Part shown: piece by piece, positions 8,592 through 17,295 of the stretch
Layout of the letters: every line of letters begins with the position of its first letter
Position numbering within the stretch: position 1 is the stretch's first letter
Program-made: the position numbers and the translations under genes
Notes under the pieces: generated by a model
Told to the model about the DNA's origin: nothing
Database searches by the model: none
The model's input: only the letters and a program-made list of their open reading frames with translations
Origin: Sphingopyxis terrae subsp. terrae NBRC 15098
GTDB lineage: Bacteria > Pseudomonadota > Alphaproteobacteria > Sphingomonadales > Sphingomonadaceae
NCBI RefSeq assembly: GCF_001598815.1
Contig: NZ_BCZQ01000013.1
Coordinates: 1 to 61,856, forward strand
DNA: 61,856 nt
Direction of reading: 5' to 3'

Positions 8592-9548
8592 ATGGCCGAG
8601 CGTCAAAACGAGAGTGTGGCAACAAAGGTCGCGCCCTATGGGGCCGATGCCATCGCGCGCGCAGCAGAGCTGATCGCGGCGGGGCAGCCGGTCGCGGTGC
8701 CGACCGAGACGGTTTATGGGCTTGCCGCCGACGCGCGCAACCCGCAGGCGGTCGCGCGCATCTATGCCGCGAAGGGGCGCCCCGATTTCAACCCGCTGAT
8801 CGTTCATGTCCCCGACCTGGCGGCGGCCGAGCGGCTGGGTGTGTTCGGTGCGGCGGAGCGGGCGCTCGCGGCGGCGTTCTGGCCGGGGCCGCTGACGCTG
8901 GTGGTGCCGCGCACGGCCGATTGTCCGGTGGCGCGTATCGCGACGGCGGGGCTCGATACCATCGCGCTGCGCGTGCCGGGACACCGCGCGATGCAGGCAT
9001 TGCTCGCCGCGACTGGCGCGCCGCTCGCCGCGCCGAGCGCCAATGCGAGCGGCCGCGTGAGCCCGACCAAGGCGGAGCATGTGCTCGCGAGCCTCGACGG
9101 CCGGGTCGCGCTGGTGATCGACGATGGCGCGACCATGGCGGGGGTCGAATCGACGATCGCGCGGGTGACGGACGGCGCGGTCGAGGTGCTGCGGCCGGGG
9201 CCGGTGACCGCCGCGATGCTGGGCGCGGCCAGCGGCCTGCCGGTGACGGGCGTTGCGGGATCGGAGATCGTCGCGCCGGGGATGCTCGCCAGCCATTATG
9301 CGCCGGGCAAGCCGGTGCGGCTGGGCGCGCGCGACTTCGCGGCGGACGAATATGGCATCGGTTTCGGCGCGCTGGCCGGCGACTATAATCTGAGCGCGGC
9401 GGGCGACCTGACCGAGGCTGCGGCGCATCTGTTCGATGCGCTGCACGCGGGGGCGGCGAGCGCGAAGCCGCGCATCGCTGTCGCGGCGATCCCCGCTGAA
9501 GGGCTGGGCGCGGCGATCAACGACCGGCTCGCGCGCGCGGCGGTCTAG
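8592..9548 (+). CDS. tsaC: L-threonylcarbamoyladenylate synthase, Sua5 type
   Basis: A 318-residue enzyme that makes threonylcarbamoyl-AMP from threonine, bicarbonate and ATP, the first step of the t6A37 modification of ANN-decoding tRNAs. The N-terminal YrdC domain (about 1-200) shows PTETVYGLAADA, KGRPDFNPLI and SANASGRVSPT. The C-terminal Sua5 domain includes PGMLASHYAPGKPVRL, which makes this the two-domain form rather than the short TsaC. The gene ends overlapping the stop of the convergent exporter gene by four bases. Confidence 0.95.
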   Translation: MAERQNESVATKVAPYGADAIARAAELIAAGQPVAVPTETVYGLAADARNPQAVARIYAAKGRPDFNPLIVHVPDLAAAERLGVFGAAERALAAAFWPGPLTLVVPRTADCPVARIATAGLDTIALRVPGHRAMQALLAATGAPLAAPSANASGRVSPTKAEHVLASLDGRVALVIDDGATMAGVESTIARVTDGAVEVLRPGPVTAAMLGAASGLPVTGVAGSEIVAPGMLASHYAPGKPVRLGARDFAADEYGIGFGALAGDYNLSAAGDLTEAAAHLFDALHAGAASAKPRIAVAAIPAEGLGAAINDRLARAAV

Positions 9549-10450
9549 GCGGCCGCGGGCTCGATCGGATCGAGCTGCGGGGTCTTGCGCGCGACGATCA
9601 GGCAGGCGGCGACGATCAGCAGCGCGCCGGCGATGGTCGGCAGCGTCACCGGTTCGGCGTAGAAATACCAGCCGAACATCATCGCCCAGAGGAAGCCCGT
9701 ATATTCGGTCGTCGCGAGGATCTGCGCCTCGGCGCGGGCATAGGCCCAGCTCAGGAGCAGCAGGGAGATCGTCGCGAGAATCGCGGCGCCGACGATGTGC
9801 GGCGCATGGGCGCTGCCCGGCGGCACTGCGAACCACGGCGCGCCGAGGCCGAGGAACAGGGTGACGAACAGATTCTGGTAGAAGGCGATTTCCATCGGTT
9901 CGGCCATCTTGGCCTGCCGCCGCGCGAGGATGAGGTTGTAGGCGTAGAAGATCGCCGACAGGAACACCGCACCGACCGCGAGCAACGCCTCCGCCTCATA
10001 TTGCCCCTGTCCGAGCTTGCCCGCGACGATGACCACGACGCCGACCAGCCCGAGCATAGAGGCGGCGATCGACCGCGGCCCGATCTTCTCCCCTAGGAAT
10101 ATCGCGGCCATGTAGAGCGTCATCAGCGGCGCCACGAAGGCGAGCGCGATCGCTTCGGCCATCGGCAACCGCGCGAGCGCCCAGAAGAAGGTGATCGCCA
10201 TCCCCGCGACGAACAGCGCGCGCACCGCGTGGATCTTCATCGTCGCGGCATCGGGCCAGGCGGCGGGTCGCGAGGCGAGGTAGAGGAGGCCGCTGAACAG
10301 AGTGCCGGCGCCGGTGCGCCAGAGCACGGCATTATAGGCGCCGATGTCGATCGAGAGCCCCTTCATCAGCACATCCATCGCTGAAAAGGTCGCGATCCCT
10401 GCGCAGGCGACGAGGAAGGGGATGACGGGCGAGGGCGAATCGGGGCGCAT
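9545..10450 (-). CDS. EamA/DMT family transporter
   Basis: A 301-residue inner-membrane protein with about ten hydrophobic helices in two EamA repeats (roughly residues 8-140 and 150-285). The family exports or exchanges metabolites; substrate cannot be read from the sequence. The start MRPDSPSPVIPFL (10450) was chosen because upstream codons fall into a palindromic repeat (10481-10557) and would add unrelated residues. It converges with and overlaps the tRNA-modification gene by four bases. Confidence 0.9.
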   Translation of the reverse strand: MRPDSPSPVIPFLVACAGIATFSAMDVLMKGLSIDIGAYNAVLWRTGAGTLFSGLLYLASRPAAWPDAATMKIHAVRALFVAGMAITFFWALARLPMAEAIALAFVAPLMTLYMAAIFLGEKIGPRSIAASMLGLVGVVVIVAGKLGQGQYEAEALLAVGAVFLSAIFYAYNLILARRQAKMAEPMEIAFYQNLFVTLFLGLGAPWFAVPPGSAHAPHIVGAAILATISLLLLSWAYARAEAQILATTEYTGFLWAMMFGWYFYAEPVTLPTIAGALLIVAACLIVARKTPQLDPIEPAAA

Positions 10451-10480
10451 GGGGAGGGCTTTATATTGATCGCCGGGATT

Positions 10481-10557
10481 CGTCATTGCGAGCGAAGCGA
10501 AGCAATCCAGAGCGGCGTATTCCAACTCTGGATTGCTTCGCTTCGCTCGCAATGACG
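10481..10557. repeat. perfect 32-bp inverted repeat
   Basis: The arms 10481-10512 and 10526-10557 are exact reverse complements over 32 bases, with a 13-base loop. The outer end is CGTCATTGCGAGCG. The same arm sequence occurs imperfectly at 12199-12280 and as a solo arm at 42614-42644. It lies between the exporter start and the S10 peptidase stop and could form a very stable RNA or DNA cruciform. Confidence 0.92.
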
Positions 10558-10577
10558 ACGCGGAATGAGACCGAAGA

Positions 10578-12176
10578 TCAATCGATCCCGTCCGTTCGCC
10601 GGATGAAGTCGGCTACGTCGCTGTGCATTTCCGACAACAGCGTCGGGTTCACATAAACCATGTGGCCCGAGGGGTAATATTTGTATGCGATGTTCGCCTG
10701 CAATTGCTTGGGCACGGGCAAGTGCGCGAGTTCGTAGCGGCCGGCGAAATAGGGCGTAGAAATGTCGAAATAGCCGCCCGTCACCAGCAGCTTCAGCTTC
10801 GGATTCTGCTTCATCGCGACCGCCAAGTCGGGGAGGACGTTGGGGAGCGCGATCAGCGGCTGGCCGGCGCCGGGCGGCTGATGCTTGTAATCCCAGCTGC
10901 CATAGACATCGAGCCCGCCTTCATAATGCTTGCCTGCGCCATAGCCCAGGATGCCGCGGACATAGTCGTTGAACGCCGCGATGTAGGCGGCGCCGATCGC
11001 GCTGCCCTGCGGATCGTAGGATGCGGTCTTGCTGAGCGGATCGAGCGTCGCCCCGGTGAAGCGGGTGTCGAGCGTGCCGGTGGTTTCGCCCTTGTCGGCG
11101 AGCAGTTCCTTTTGCAGCGCGCCATATTCGATGCGCAAATTGGTCTTGAGCAGATAGTCGACCGGCAGGCCGGTATATCCGTGGAGTCTGGTCGCCATCG
11201 CCTGCCGGTCGGCGTCGGGCAGGGCGTTGCCCTTGAGCAGCGCGAGCGCATAGTCGCCGGTCGCAAAGGCCTCGACCTCTTTCAGGAAGGGCGCGAGCTC
11301 GCGTCCCATGCCCGCGCGTTTGTGATACCATGCGGTCGCGGCATAGGTTGGCAGCGAGACGATATAAGGAAGGTCGACCCCCGGATTGACCTGCGGATCG
11401 TCGGGGACGAGATCCCAGTTCAAAATGTCCGAAAGCAGGATGACGCCGTTGAGGTCGATGTCCTGCCGTTGCAGCGCCAGCGTCATCCCCGCCGCGCGCA
11501 TCGTCCCATAGCTTTCGCCGTAGAGATATTTGGGCGATTTCCAGCGGCCGTATTTCGACAGGAAATCGCGGACGAAGACCGTGAAGGCGTGGATATCCTG
11601 ATCGACGCCGAACCATGCCTTGTCCTTGTCCTTGCCGGCGACGCGGCTGAAGCCGGTGCCGGGCGCGTCGATAAAGACGAGGTCGGAGACGTCGAGCAGG
11701 CTGTGCTCGTTGGGAACGGTGCGATAGGGTGCGCTGCCGTGGGCAAGATCGGGGGTTTCGACGCGCTGGGGGCCATAGGCTCCCATGTGGAGCCACAAGG
11801 TTGGCGATCCGGGCCCGCCGTTGAACAGAAAGGTGATCGGCCGCGCTTCGGCGGGCGCGCCCTCCTTGAAATAGGCGGTGTAGAACATCGAGGCTTCGGA
11901 CGCCGGAACCTCGGCCGCAGCGTCCTTGTCGCGCTTGCGTTCAATGGCGACGGTGTCGTCCCAGCCCCTGGGGTGGACGACCAGCGTGCCCGCGACGGCG
12001 CGATAGGGGATGGCGACGCCGCCGACCGTCACCGAGCCGCGGCTTTCGACCTCGGTGGGGGTGAACATCGGTTCGTCGGGGGCGGGCTTTTCGGACGCGG
12101 GCCGCACCTCCTTCGACTGTGCGGTGGCGCAGCCGGCGAGGACGAACGCGAGAGTGGCGGCGGCGATGAATTTCAT
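10578..12176 (-). CDS. S10 serine carboxypeptidase family lipoprotein
   Basis: A 532-residue secreted alpha/beta-hydrolase-fold peptidase. The N-terminus MKFIAAATLAFVLAGCATAQ ends in a lipobox (LAGC), so it is probably a lipid-anchored envelope protein. The oxyanion/substrate region FNGGPGSPTLW and the nucleophile motif GESYGT are characteristic of S10 carboxypeptidases; the later Asp (DISTPYF) and His (SGHMVY) complete the triad. It should release C-terminal residues from peptides outside the cytoplasm, feeding amino-acid uptake. It stands alone between two palindromic repeats. Confidence 0.93.
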   Translation of the reverse strand: MKFIAAATLAFVLAGCATAQSKEVRPASEKPAPDEPMFTPTEVESRGSVTVGGVAIPYRAVAGTLVVHPRGWDDTVAIERKRDKDAAAEVPASEASMFYTAYFKEGAPAEARPITFLFNGGPGSPTLWLHMGAYGPQRVETPDLAHGSAPYRTVPNEHSLLDVSDLVFIDAPGTGFSRVAGKDKDKAWFGVDQDIHAFTVFVRDFLSKYGRWKSPKYLYGESYGTMRAAGMTLALQRQDIDLNGVILLSDILNWDLVPDDPQVNPGVDLPYIVSLPTYAATAWYHKRAGMGRELAPFLKEVEAFATGDYALALLKGNALPDADRQAMATRLHGYTGLPVDYLLKTNLRIEYGALQKELLADKGETTGTLDTRFTGATLDPLSKTASYDPQGSAIGAAYIAAFNDYVRGILGYGAGKHYEGGLDVYGSWDYKHQPPGAGQPLIALPNVLPDLAVAMKQNPKLKLLVTGGYFDISTPYFAGRYELAHLPVPKQLQANIAYKYYPSGHMVYVNPTLLSEMHSDVADFIRRTDGID

Positions 12177-12198
12177 ACGGTCGATCCCTGCATCAGGT

Positions 12199-12280
12199 CG
12201 TCATTGCGAGCGGAGCGAAGCAATCCAGGGCGGTTTGCACTACTCTGATTTGCCACGCGGCTCCGCCGCTCGCAATGACG
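12199..12280. repeat. imperfect palindromic repeat (same family as 10481-10557)
   Basis: The left arm CGTCATTGCGAGCGGAGCG (from 12199) and the right arm ending CGCTCGCAATGACG (12280) are reverse complements at the outer ends but diverge inside. It fills most of the gap between the S10 peptidase start and the SDR stop. Confidence 0.8.
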
Positions 12281-12288
12281 AGAAGGGC

Positions 12289-13068
12289 TTATCGGAAAGT
12301 CGCCTGCCCCGCGCCGTCGATGTTGAGTTTCTGACCCGAGCAATAGGGGTTGGCGTCGCTGACGAACCAAAGCACCGCCGCAGCGACATCGGAGGGATCG
12401 GACACACGGCCGAAGGGGAATTTGGCGTCGAGATGGTGAATGTCGGGATTACCCGTGATCGCCTGCGCCAGTCGTTCGCCCATGTCGCTGATCGTCAGGC
12501 CCGGAGCGACAATATTAACGCGCACGCCGTTCCGAAGTTCTTCCTTGGCAAGCGCGAGGGCGAGCGCTTCGCCCGCGACCTTGGCCATGGTGTAGGGGGC
12601 GCTGTTGGCGCTGTGCTGCAGCGTGGCGACGCTGGAAATGACGATCACATCGCTGCGCGCATGCTGGCGAAGCTGCGGCAGCGCGAGGCGGCTCAGCCGG
12701 TGCGCGCCGACCGCGTGGACCGCAAGGAGCTTTTCGACCTCGGCGGCGTCGGTGTCGGCGACGGTCCGGCCGCGGCTGGCGATGCCGGCATTGTTGATCA
12801 GGATCGACATCGGCCCGAAATCATCCTCGATCGCGGCGACCATCGCAGCGCTCGCCGCCTCGTCGGTGACCGACGCCTGATAGGCCTTGGCCCGGCGGCC
12901 GAGCGCCTGGATCGCCGCGACGGTTTCGGCGGCGGCGTCCGCGTCGCGGGTGTAGTTGACCGCAACGTCGGCGCCCGCCCCGGCGAGCGCCAGCGCGATG
13001 CCGCGGCCGATCCCGCGCGATGCCCCGGTGACGAGCGCGGTGCGACCGCCAAGGTTCATATCCGCCAT
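12289..13068 (-). CDS. SDR family oxidoreductase
   Basis: A 259-residue Rossmann-fold NAD(P)-dependent dehydrogenase/reductase. It shows the cofactor motif TGASRGIG at the N-terminus, NNAG in the middle, the catalytic serine (VISSVAT) and the YTMAK tyrosine-lysine pair. It resembles 3-oxoacyl-ACP reductase/glucose dehydrogenase-type classical SDRs; the substrate is not evident. Its ATG shares a base with the TGA of the upstream thioredoxin-like gene (TGATG), and a GAGGAAAA ribosome binding site lies within that gene, so the two are translationally coupled. Confidence 0.92.
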   Translation of the reverse strand: MADMNLGGRTALVTGASRGIGRGIALALAGAGADVAVNYTRDADAAAETVAAIQALGRRAKAYQASVTDEAASAAMVAAIEDDFGPMSILINNAGIASRGRTVADTDAAEVEKLLAVHAVGAHRLSRLALPQLRQHARSDVIVISSVATLQHSANSAPYTMAKVAGEALALALAKEELRNGVRVNIVAPGLTISDMGERLAQAITGNPDIHHLDAKFPFGRVSDPSDVAAAVLWFVSDANPYCSGQKLNIDGAGQATFR

Positions 13069-13571
13069 CAGTTTTCCTCTCCCATAAGTTCGTTATAGAT
13101 GTCGTCGTCGCTGCGGCTCGCGGCATTGCGCCATTTGGGCGCCGCCTTGCGGTTGAGCACGCGGCCGTCGCCGTCGAGGATCGCGACGGTCGGGGTGCCC
13201 TTGATTTTGAAACGGAAGCGCGCCGGCACCTCGGGATGCCGGACGAGGCCGGCGTGCGGCATCCCGATATCGGCAAATACGACAATATAGCGGCTCCGCA
13301 CCGGGGCGAACCGATCTGTCGCGAGCAGATTGGCGAGCCACGCGCTGTCGTGGCAGGTGCCCGTCCCCATGACGAGCAGCACGCGCTTGCCCGATGCGCT
13401 GGCGGCGGCGAGCGCGGCGTCGATGGCGGCCATCGGATCGTCGTCGGGATCGAAAGCGTCGGTCTTGTAGGGTTCGGCAACACCGGGCATCGCGCGCGGC
13501 GCCGCTGTGGCGGAAAGAGGGGATGTCAGAGCGAGCGCGGCGGCAAGCGCGAGGGCGAAGCGGCGGGTCAT
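13068..13571 (-). CDS. secreted thioredoxin-like protein with a single active-site cysteine
   Basis: A 167-residue protein starting MTRRFALALAAALALTSP with a signal peptide cleaved near ATAAPRA, so it is probably periplasmic. The thioredoxin fold is supported by VLLVMGTGTCHDSAW (strand plus active-site loop) and the cis-proline segment KGTPTVAILDGDG. The usual CxxC is replaced by CHDS, a CxxS monothiol arrangement, so it is unlikely to be a normal dithiol oxidoreductase. The start at 13571 was chosen because it begins the signal peptide; the frame is open further upstream into the divergent promoter region. It overlaps the following SDR gene by one base. Confidence 0.82.
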   Translation of the reverse strand: MTRRFALALAAALALTSPLSATAAPRAMPGVAEPYKTDAFDPDDDPMAAIDAALAAASASGKRVLLVMGTGTCHDSAWLANLLATDRFAPVRSRYIVVFADIGMPHAGLVRHPEVPARFRFKIKGTPTVAILDGDGRVLNRKAAPKWRNAASRSDDDIYNELMGEEN

Positions 13572-13611
13572 CGCGCGACGGTAGCAGCGCGCGCGAAGAA
13601 TCGGAATGACG

Positions 13612-13627
13612 TTTCCGTCAACGTAAG
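13612..13627. promoter_or_regulatory. candidate LiuR-type operator
   Basis: TTTCCGTCAACGTAAG lies 14 bases before the carboxylase start and is close to the palindromic TTTACGT..ACGTAAA pattern that I recall for the MerR-family regulator LiuR of branched-chain acyl-CoA degradation. It overlaps a second inverted repeat, TGACG-TTTC-CGTCA (13607-13620). The regulator gene is not in the window and the consensus is from memory. Confidence 0.3.
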
Positions 13628-13641
13628 CTAGCCTGATCGGC

Positions 13642-15159
13642 ATGAGCTGGAAAAAGGAAGTCGACGAGCTTTCCGCGCGGCGCGCGATGGCCGAAAAGAT
13701 GGGCGGCGAAGAGAAGGTCGCGCGCCAGCACAGCCGCGGCAAGATGGATGCGCGCGCGCGGCTCGCCGCGATCGTCGATCCGGGCAGCTTTCGCGAGATC
13801 GGCAAGATCGCGGGGCGGGGGGATTATGGCCCCGATGGCGAACTCGAAGATCTGGCCGCGTCCAATTTCATCTTCGGGCGCGCGAATGTGGGCGGCCGGC
13901 CGGTGGTGGCGAGCGCCGACGATTTCACCGTGCGCGGCGGCGCGGCCGATGCGGCGCTGCACCGCAAGTTCATCCAGTGCGAGGCGATGGCGCACGAATA
14001 TCGCCTGCCGCTGATCCGCATGATCGACGGCACCGGCGGCGGCGGGTCGGTGAAGACGCTGGAGGATATGGGCTATACCTATATCCCGCACGTACCCGGC
14101 TGGGACCAGATCATCGCCAATCTCGATACCGTGCCCGTCGTCGCGCTGGCGCTCGGGCCGACCGCGGGGCTGGGCGCGGCGCGCGTCGTCGCGAGCCACT
14201 ACAGCATCATGGTGCGCGGCCTGTCGCAACTGTTCGCGGCCGGCCCGGCGGTCGCCGCGGCGATCGGCGACACGCTCGACCGCGAGGAACTGGGCGGGGT
14301 CGACGTGCATACGCGCAACGGCGTCGTCGACGACGAGGTGGCGTCGGAGGCCGAGGCCTTTGCGCGGGCGCGCTGGTTCCTGTCCTACCTGCCGTCGTCG
14401 ATCCATGAGCGCGCGACGCGGACGCCGTGCAGCGATCCGGTCGACCGCCGCGACGAGGCGCTGCTGTCGGTCGTTCCGCGCGAGGCAAAGCAGGTCTATT
14501 CGATGCGGCGCATCGCGGGGGCGGTGTTCGACCAGGGCAGCTTCTTCGAAATGGGCGCGCGGTGGGGGCGAGCGGTGATCACCGCCTTTGCGCGATTGGA
14601 CGGTTATCCGGTCGCGGTGCTCGCGAGCGATCCCACCTATCTGGGCGGATCGTGGGACGCCAAGACGAGCGAGAAGGCCGAGCGTTTTGTGAAGCTGGCC
14701 GACCAGTTCCGGCTGCCGATCGTCCACCTCGTCGACAATCCGGGCTTCATGATCGGCGGCGAGGCCGAGCGAACGGGGACGATCCGCTATGGCGTGCAGG
14801 CGATGAACGCAATCTACCGCGCGAGCGTGCCGCTGGCGTCGGTCGTCGTGCGGCGCGCCTATGGCATCGCGGGCAGCGCGATGTCGAACGCCGAGCGCTT
14901 CCAGTACCGCTTTGCGTGGCCCTCGGGCGACTGGGGCAGCCTGCCGATCGAGGGCGGGGTCGAGGTCGCGTACAAGAGCGAGCTCGAGGCCGCGGAGGAT
15001 CCAGCGGCGCATCTGGAAGCGATCCGCGAACGGCTCAACCGCGTCCGCTCGCCGTTCCGCACCGCCGAGAAATTCGGGGTCGAGGACATCATCGATCCCC
15101 GGGATACGCGGCCGCTGCTTTGCGAGTTCGCCGAGCTGGCGTGGCGGGTGCTCGATTAA
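13642..15159 (+). CDS. acyl-CoA carboxylase, carboxyltransferase (beta) subunit
   Basis: A 505-residue biotin-dependent carboxyltransferase that moves CO2 from carboxybiotin to an acyl-CoA. Two crotonase-fold halves are visible: the N-terminal half with IDGTGGGGSVKTLEDMGY and the C-terminal half with VDNPGFMIGGEAERTG and RRAYGIAGSAMS. It is related to propionyl-CoA, methylcrotonyl-CoA and geranyl-CoA carboxylase beta subunits, and the exact acyl-CoA is uncertain. No biotin-carboxylase (alpha) subunit is adjacent, so the partner must be encoded elsewhere. It is divergent from the thioredoxin-like/SDR pair, with about 70 bases between starts. Confidence 0.93.
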   Translation: MSWKKEVDELSARRAMAEKMGGEEKVARQHSRGKMDARARLAAIVDPGSFREIGKIAGRGDYGPDGELEDLAASNFIFGRANVGGRPVVASADDFTVRGGAADAALHRKFIQCEAMAHEYRLPLIRMIDGTGGGGSVKTLEDMGYTYIPHVPGWDQIIANLDTVPVVALALGPTAGLGAARVVASHYSIMVRGLSQLFAAGPAVAAAIGDTLDREELGGVDVHTRNGVVDDEVASEAEAFARARWFLSYLPSSIHERATRTPCSDPVDRRDEALLSVVPREAKQVYSMRRIAGAVFDQGSFFEMGARWGRAVITAFARLDGYPVAVLASDPTYLGGSWDAKTSEKAERFVKLADQFRLPIVHLVDNPGFMIGGEAERTGTIRYGVQAMNAIYRASVPLASVVVRRAYGIAGSAMSNAERFQYRFAWPSGDWGSLPIEGGVEVAYKSELEAAEDPAAHLEAIRERLNRVRSPFRTAEKFGVEDIIDPRDTRPLLCEFAELAWRVLD

Positions 15160-15165
15160 GGCGTT

Positions 15166-16017
15166 TCAGCCCTCCAGATTCTCCCGGAATCGCCGGCTGC
15201 CGCGGAGCATCTCGCCGCTTTCCATCTCGACCTCGAAATCGCCGCTCTTGTGTGTGACGACGCGCCGGACCGCCTGTTTTCGGACGATGCGTCCGCGGTG
15301 GATGCGGACGAAGCCCGCGTGGGCCAGTTCGGCTTCGATCGCGCTCAATGTCGCGCGGTGGAGCAGGCGCTGGCCACGCCATGCGATCTCGACATAATTG
15401 CCCGCTGCGGTGACATGCTCGATCTCGGCGACCGGCAAGTGGTGCGTGACCGATCCGTCGCCGACCGCGAGCGTCGTCGGCGCGACGATTCCGACCGGCG
15501 GCATGGCGTAACGGTCGATCAGCCACTGCATCAGGAACATGAGCAGGATCAGCTCGGCATAAGTCGCCAGATCCTTGCGCAATTCATAAAAGACCGGCGT
15601 CCCGTCGGGCGATTCGAAATGATAGGTGCCGCCCGATAGCCGCCACGCGAGCATGCGAAAGCCGACCATCAGCGCGATATGCGCGAGCGACACGGGAAAG
15701 GCGAGCGCGGCATGGATCGCGACCGCCGTGCGCCAGCCGAAGCGCGGTGGGCGGACGGTGCGGACGCTGAACCAGCAGACGATCATCATCAGCGCCCAGG
15801 CGAGCAGGCTGGTGCTTTCGTATGTCCATGCCGTCGCCGCGGTCACATCGACGCCCGCCGCGCGGCGGTCGGCAAGATAGGAATAGACGTTCGAGGTGAT
15901 ACGGATGAGTCCGTAGGCGAGCAGCGCCCCGAAGGCGAGCAAGGTCAGCGCGCGCGGGCCGAAACCGTTCGTCCCGGTCGCGCCGCCGCTCGTCCCTCGC
16001 CCGTCCTTCTCCGTCAC
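15166..16017 (-). CDS. membrane-anchored LytTR-family DNA-binding regulator
   Basis: A 283-residue protein with four hydrophobic segments in the first ~175 residues and a LytTR DNA-binding domain in the last ~100 (HHLPVAEIEHVTAAGNYVEI, RIHRGRIVRKQAV). There is no receiver domain, so it is not a classical response regulator; the membrane part probably senses directly. Such one-component LytTR regulators are common in sphingomonads and often control the gene divergent from them, here the acyltransferase 90 bases away. It converges on the carboxylase gene with six bases between stops. Confidence 0.9.
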   Translation of the reverse strand: MTEKDGRGTSGGATGTNGFGPRALTLLAFGALLAYGLIRITSNVYSYLADRRAAGVDVTAATAWTYESTSLLAWALMMIVCWFSVRTVRPPRFGWRTAVAIHAALAFPVSLAHIALMVGFRMLAWRLSGGTYHFESPDGTPVFYELRKDLATYAELILLMFLMQWLIDRYAMPPVGIVAPTTLAVGDGSVTHHLPVAEIEHVTAAGNYVEIAWRGQRLLHRATLSAIEAELAHAGFVRIHRGRIVRKQAVRRVVTHKSGDFEVEMESGEMLRGSRRFRENLEG

Positions 16018-16107
16018 ATCGGCTCCGCAATTCGTCCCGCCGCCGTCGCCCGGCTGCCGCCATCCCGATTAGCGGCTGCGGCGGGCCCCGGCAAAGGAGA
16101 TTTGGGT

Positions 16108-17244
16108 ATGGTGACGACACGGCATTATGGGATGGACTGGTTGCGCATCGGCGCGTTCGCGCTGCTCATCCTCTATCATATCGGGATGTATTTCGTGCCT
16201 TGGGGGTGGCATGTCAAAACGCCGCATCCGATGGACTGGGTGCAAATCCCGATGATGGCGACGAACAGTTGGCGATTGCCGCTGCTGTTCCTCGTGTCGG
16301 GTTATGCCAGCGCCGCGCTGTTCGCCAAGCTCGGCGGCGCGGGGGCCTTCCTGCGGTCGCGCAGCGCACGGCTGCTGATCCCGCTCGCCTTCGGGATCAT
16401 CGTCGTCATTCCGGTGCAGCCGTGGATCGAGTTGGCGACCCAGCATGGTTATGCGCATGGTTTCGGCTACTTCTGGGGCGACGACTATTTCCGCTTCGGA
16501 ACGCTCGACGGGATCGTGCTGCCGACGTGGCAGCATCTGTGGTTCGTCGTCTATCTGTTCGCGTACACGCTGCTCGCGGTCGCGGCTCTTGTGCTGGTGC
16601 CCGAGCGGGCGCGGACCAAGATCGCCGATGGTGCGGCGCGGTTGCTCGGCGGCTGGGGGCTGCTGATTGCGCCGCTTGCTATATGGCTCGCCATCCTGTT
16701 CGCCTTTCCGGGCTATCGCGAGACGCACGCGCTGGTCGACGACGGGCCGAACCATCTCCATTACCTCGTGCCCTTCTTTATCGGCTGGCTACTTCGCGAG
16801 CGGCCGGTGCTTTTCGAAAGCGTCGCGCGCTGCTGGCCGGCGGCGGCGGCGCTCGCGGTCGCCGCCTATGGCTATATCGTTTGGGCGATGTGGAGCGCGC
16901 CGGACGAAGGCCCGGCCCCGGCGGGAATCGTGACGATCTTCATGGTCGTGCGGCTGGTGCAGGGCTGGGCGACCATCGTCGCGCTGATCGGCATTGCCGA
17001 CCGCTTTGCGAACCGCGACCATCCACGGCGCGCCATGCTCGCCGAGGCGGTGTTCCCCTTTTACATCGTCCATCAGACGATCATCGTCGTCGTCGGCTGG
17101 TGGCTGTTGCAGGGGCAGGTCGCGGCGTTGCCGGCCTTCCTGATCCTCGTCGCGGCGACGGTCGGGGGATGCTGGGCCTTTTATCTCGGCGGACGGCGGA
17201 TCGACTGGCTGCGGCCGCTGATCGGGCTTCAGCGCCGCGCGTGA
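16108..17244 (+). CDS. acyltransferase-3 family integral membrane protein
   Basis: A 378-residue protein with about ten membrane helices typical of Acyl_transf_3 proteins, which transfer acyl groups to cell-surface glycans and lipids (OafA/OpgC-like). Conserved features are MDWLRIGAFALLILYHIGMY at the N-terminus, with the catalytic-type histidine in YHIG, and PFYIVHQTIIV near the C-terminus. The ATG at 16108 has a good AAAGGAGA ribosome binding site; the frame is open much further upstream but lies over the divergent gene there. Its acceptor is unknown. Confidence 0.9.
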   Translation: MVTTRHYGMDWLRIGAFALLILYHIGMYFVPWGWHVKTPHPMDWVQIPMMATNSWRLPLLFLVSGYASAALFAKLGGAGAFLRSRSARLLIPLAFGIIVVIPVQPWIELATQHGYAHGFGYFWGDDYFRFGTLDGIVLPTWQHLWFVVYLFAYTLLAVAALVLVPERARTKIADGAARLLGGWGLLIAPLAIWLAILFAFPGYRETHALVDDGPNHLHYLVPFFIGWLLRERPVLFESVARCWPAAAALAVAAYGYIVWAMWSAPDEGPAPAGIVTIFMVVRLVQGWATIVALIGIADRFANRDHPRRAMLAEAVFPFYIVHQTIIVVVGWWLLQGQVAALPAFLILVAATVGGCWAFYLGGRRIDWLRPLIGLQRRA

Positions 17245-17295
17245 CAGCGGCGCGGCTTTGTGTCAGCTTCCCTGCAAGAAAAAGGGGAGGCTGAC

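Noticed and set aside
17234..17259. GCCGCGC/GCGCGGC hairpin at the acyltransferase stop codon as terminator
   Set aside because: It overlaps the stop codon and has only three T, so the evidence is too weak to list.
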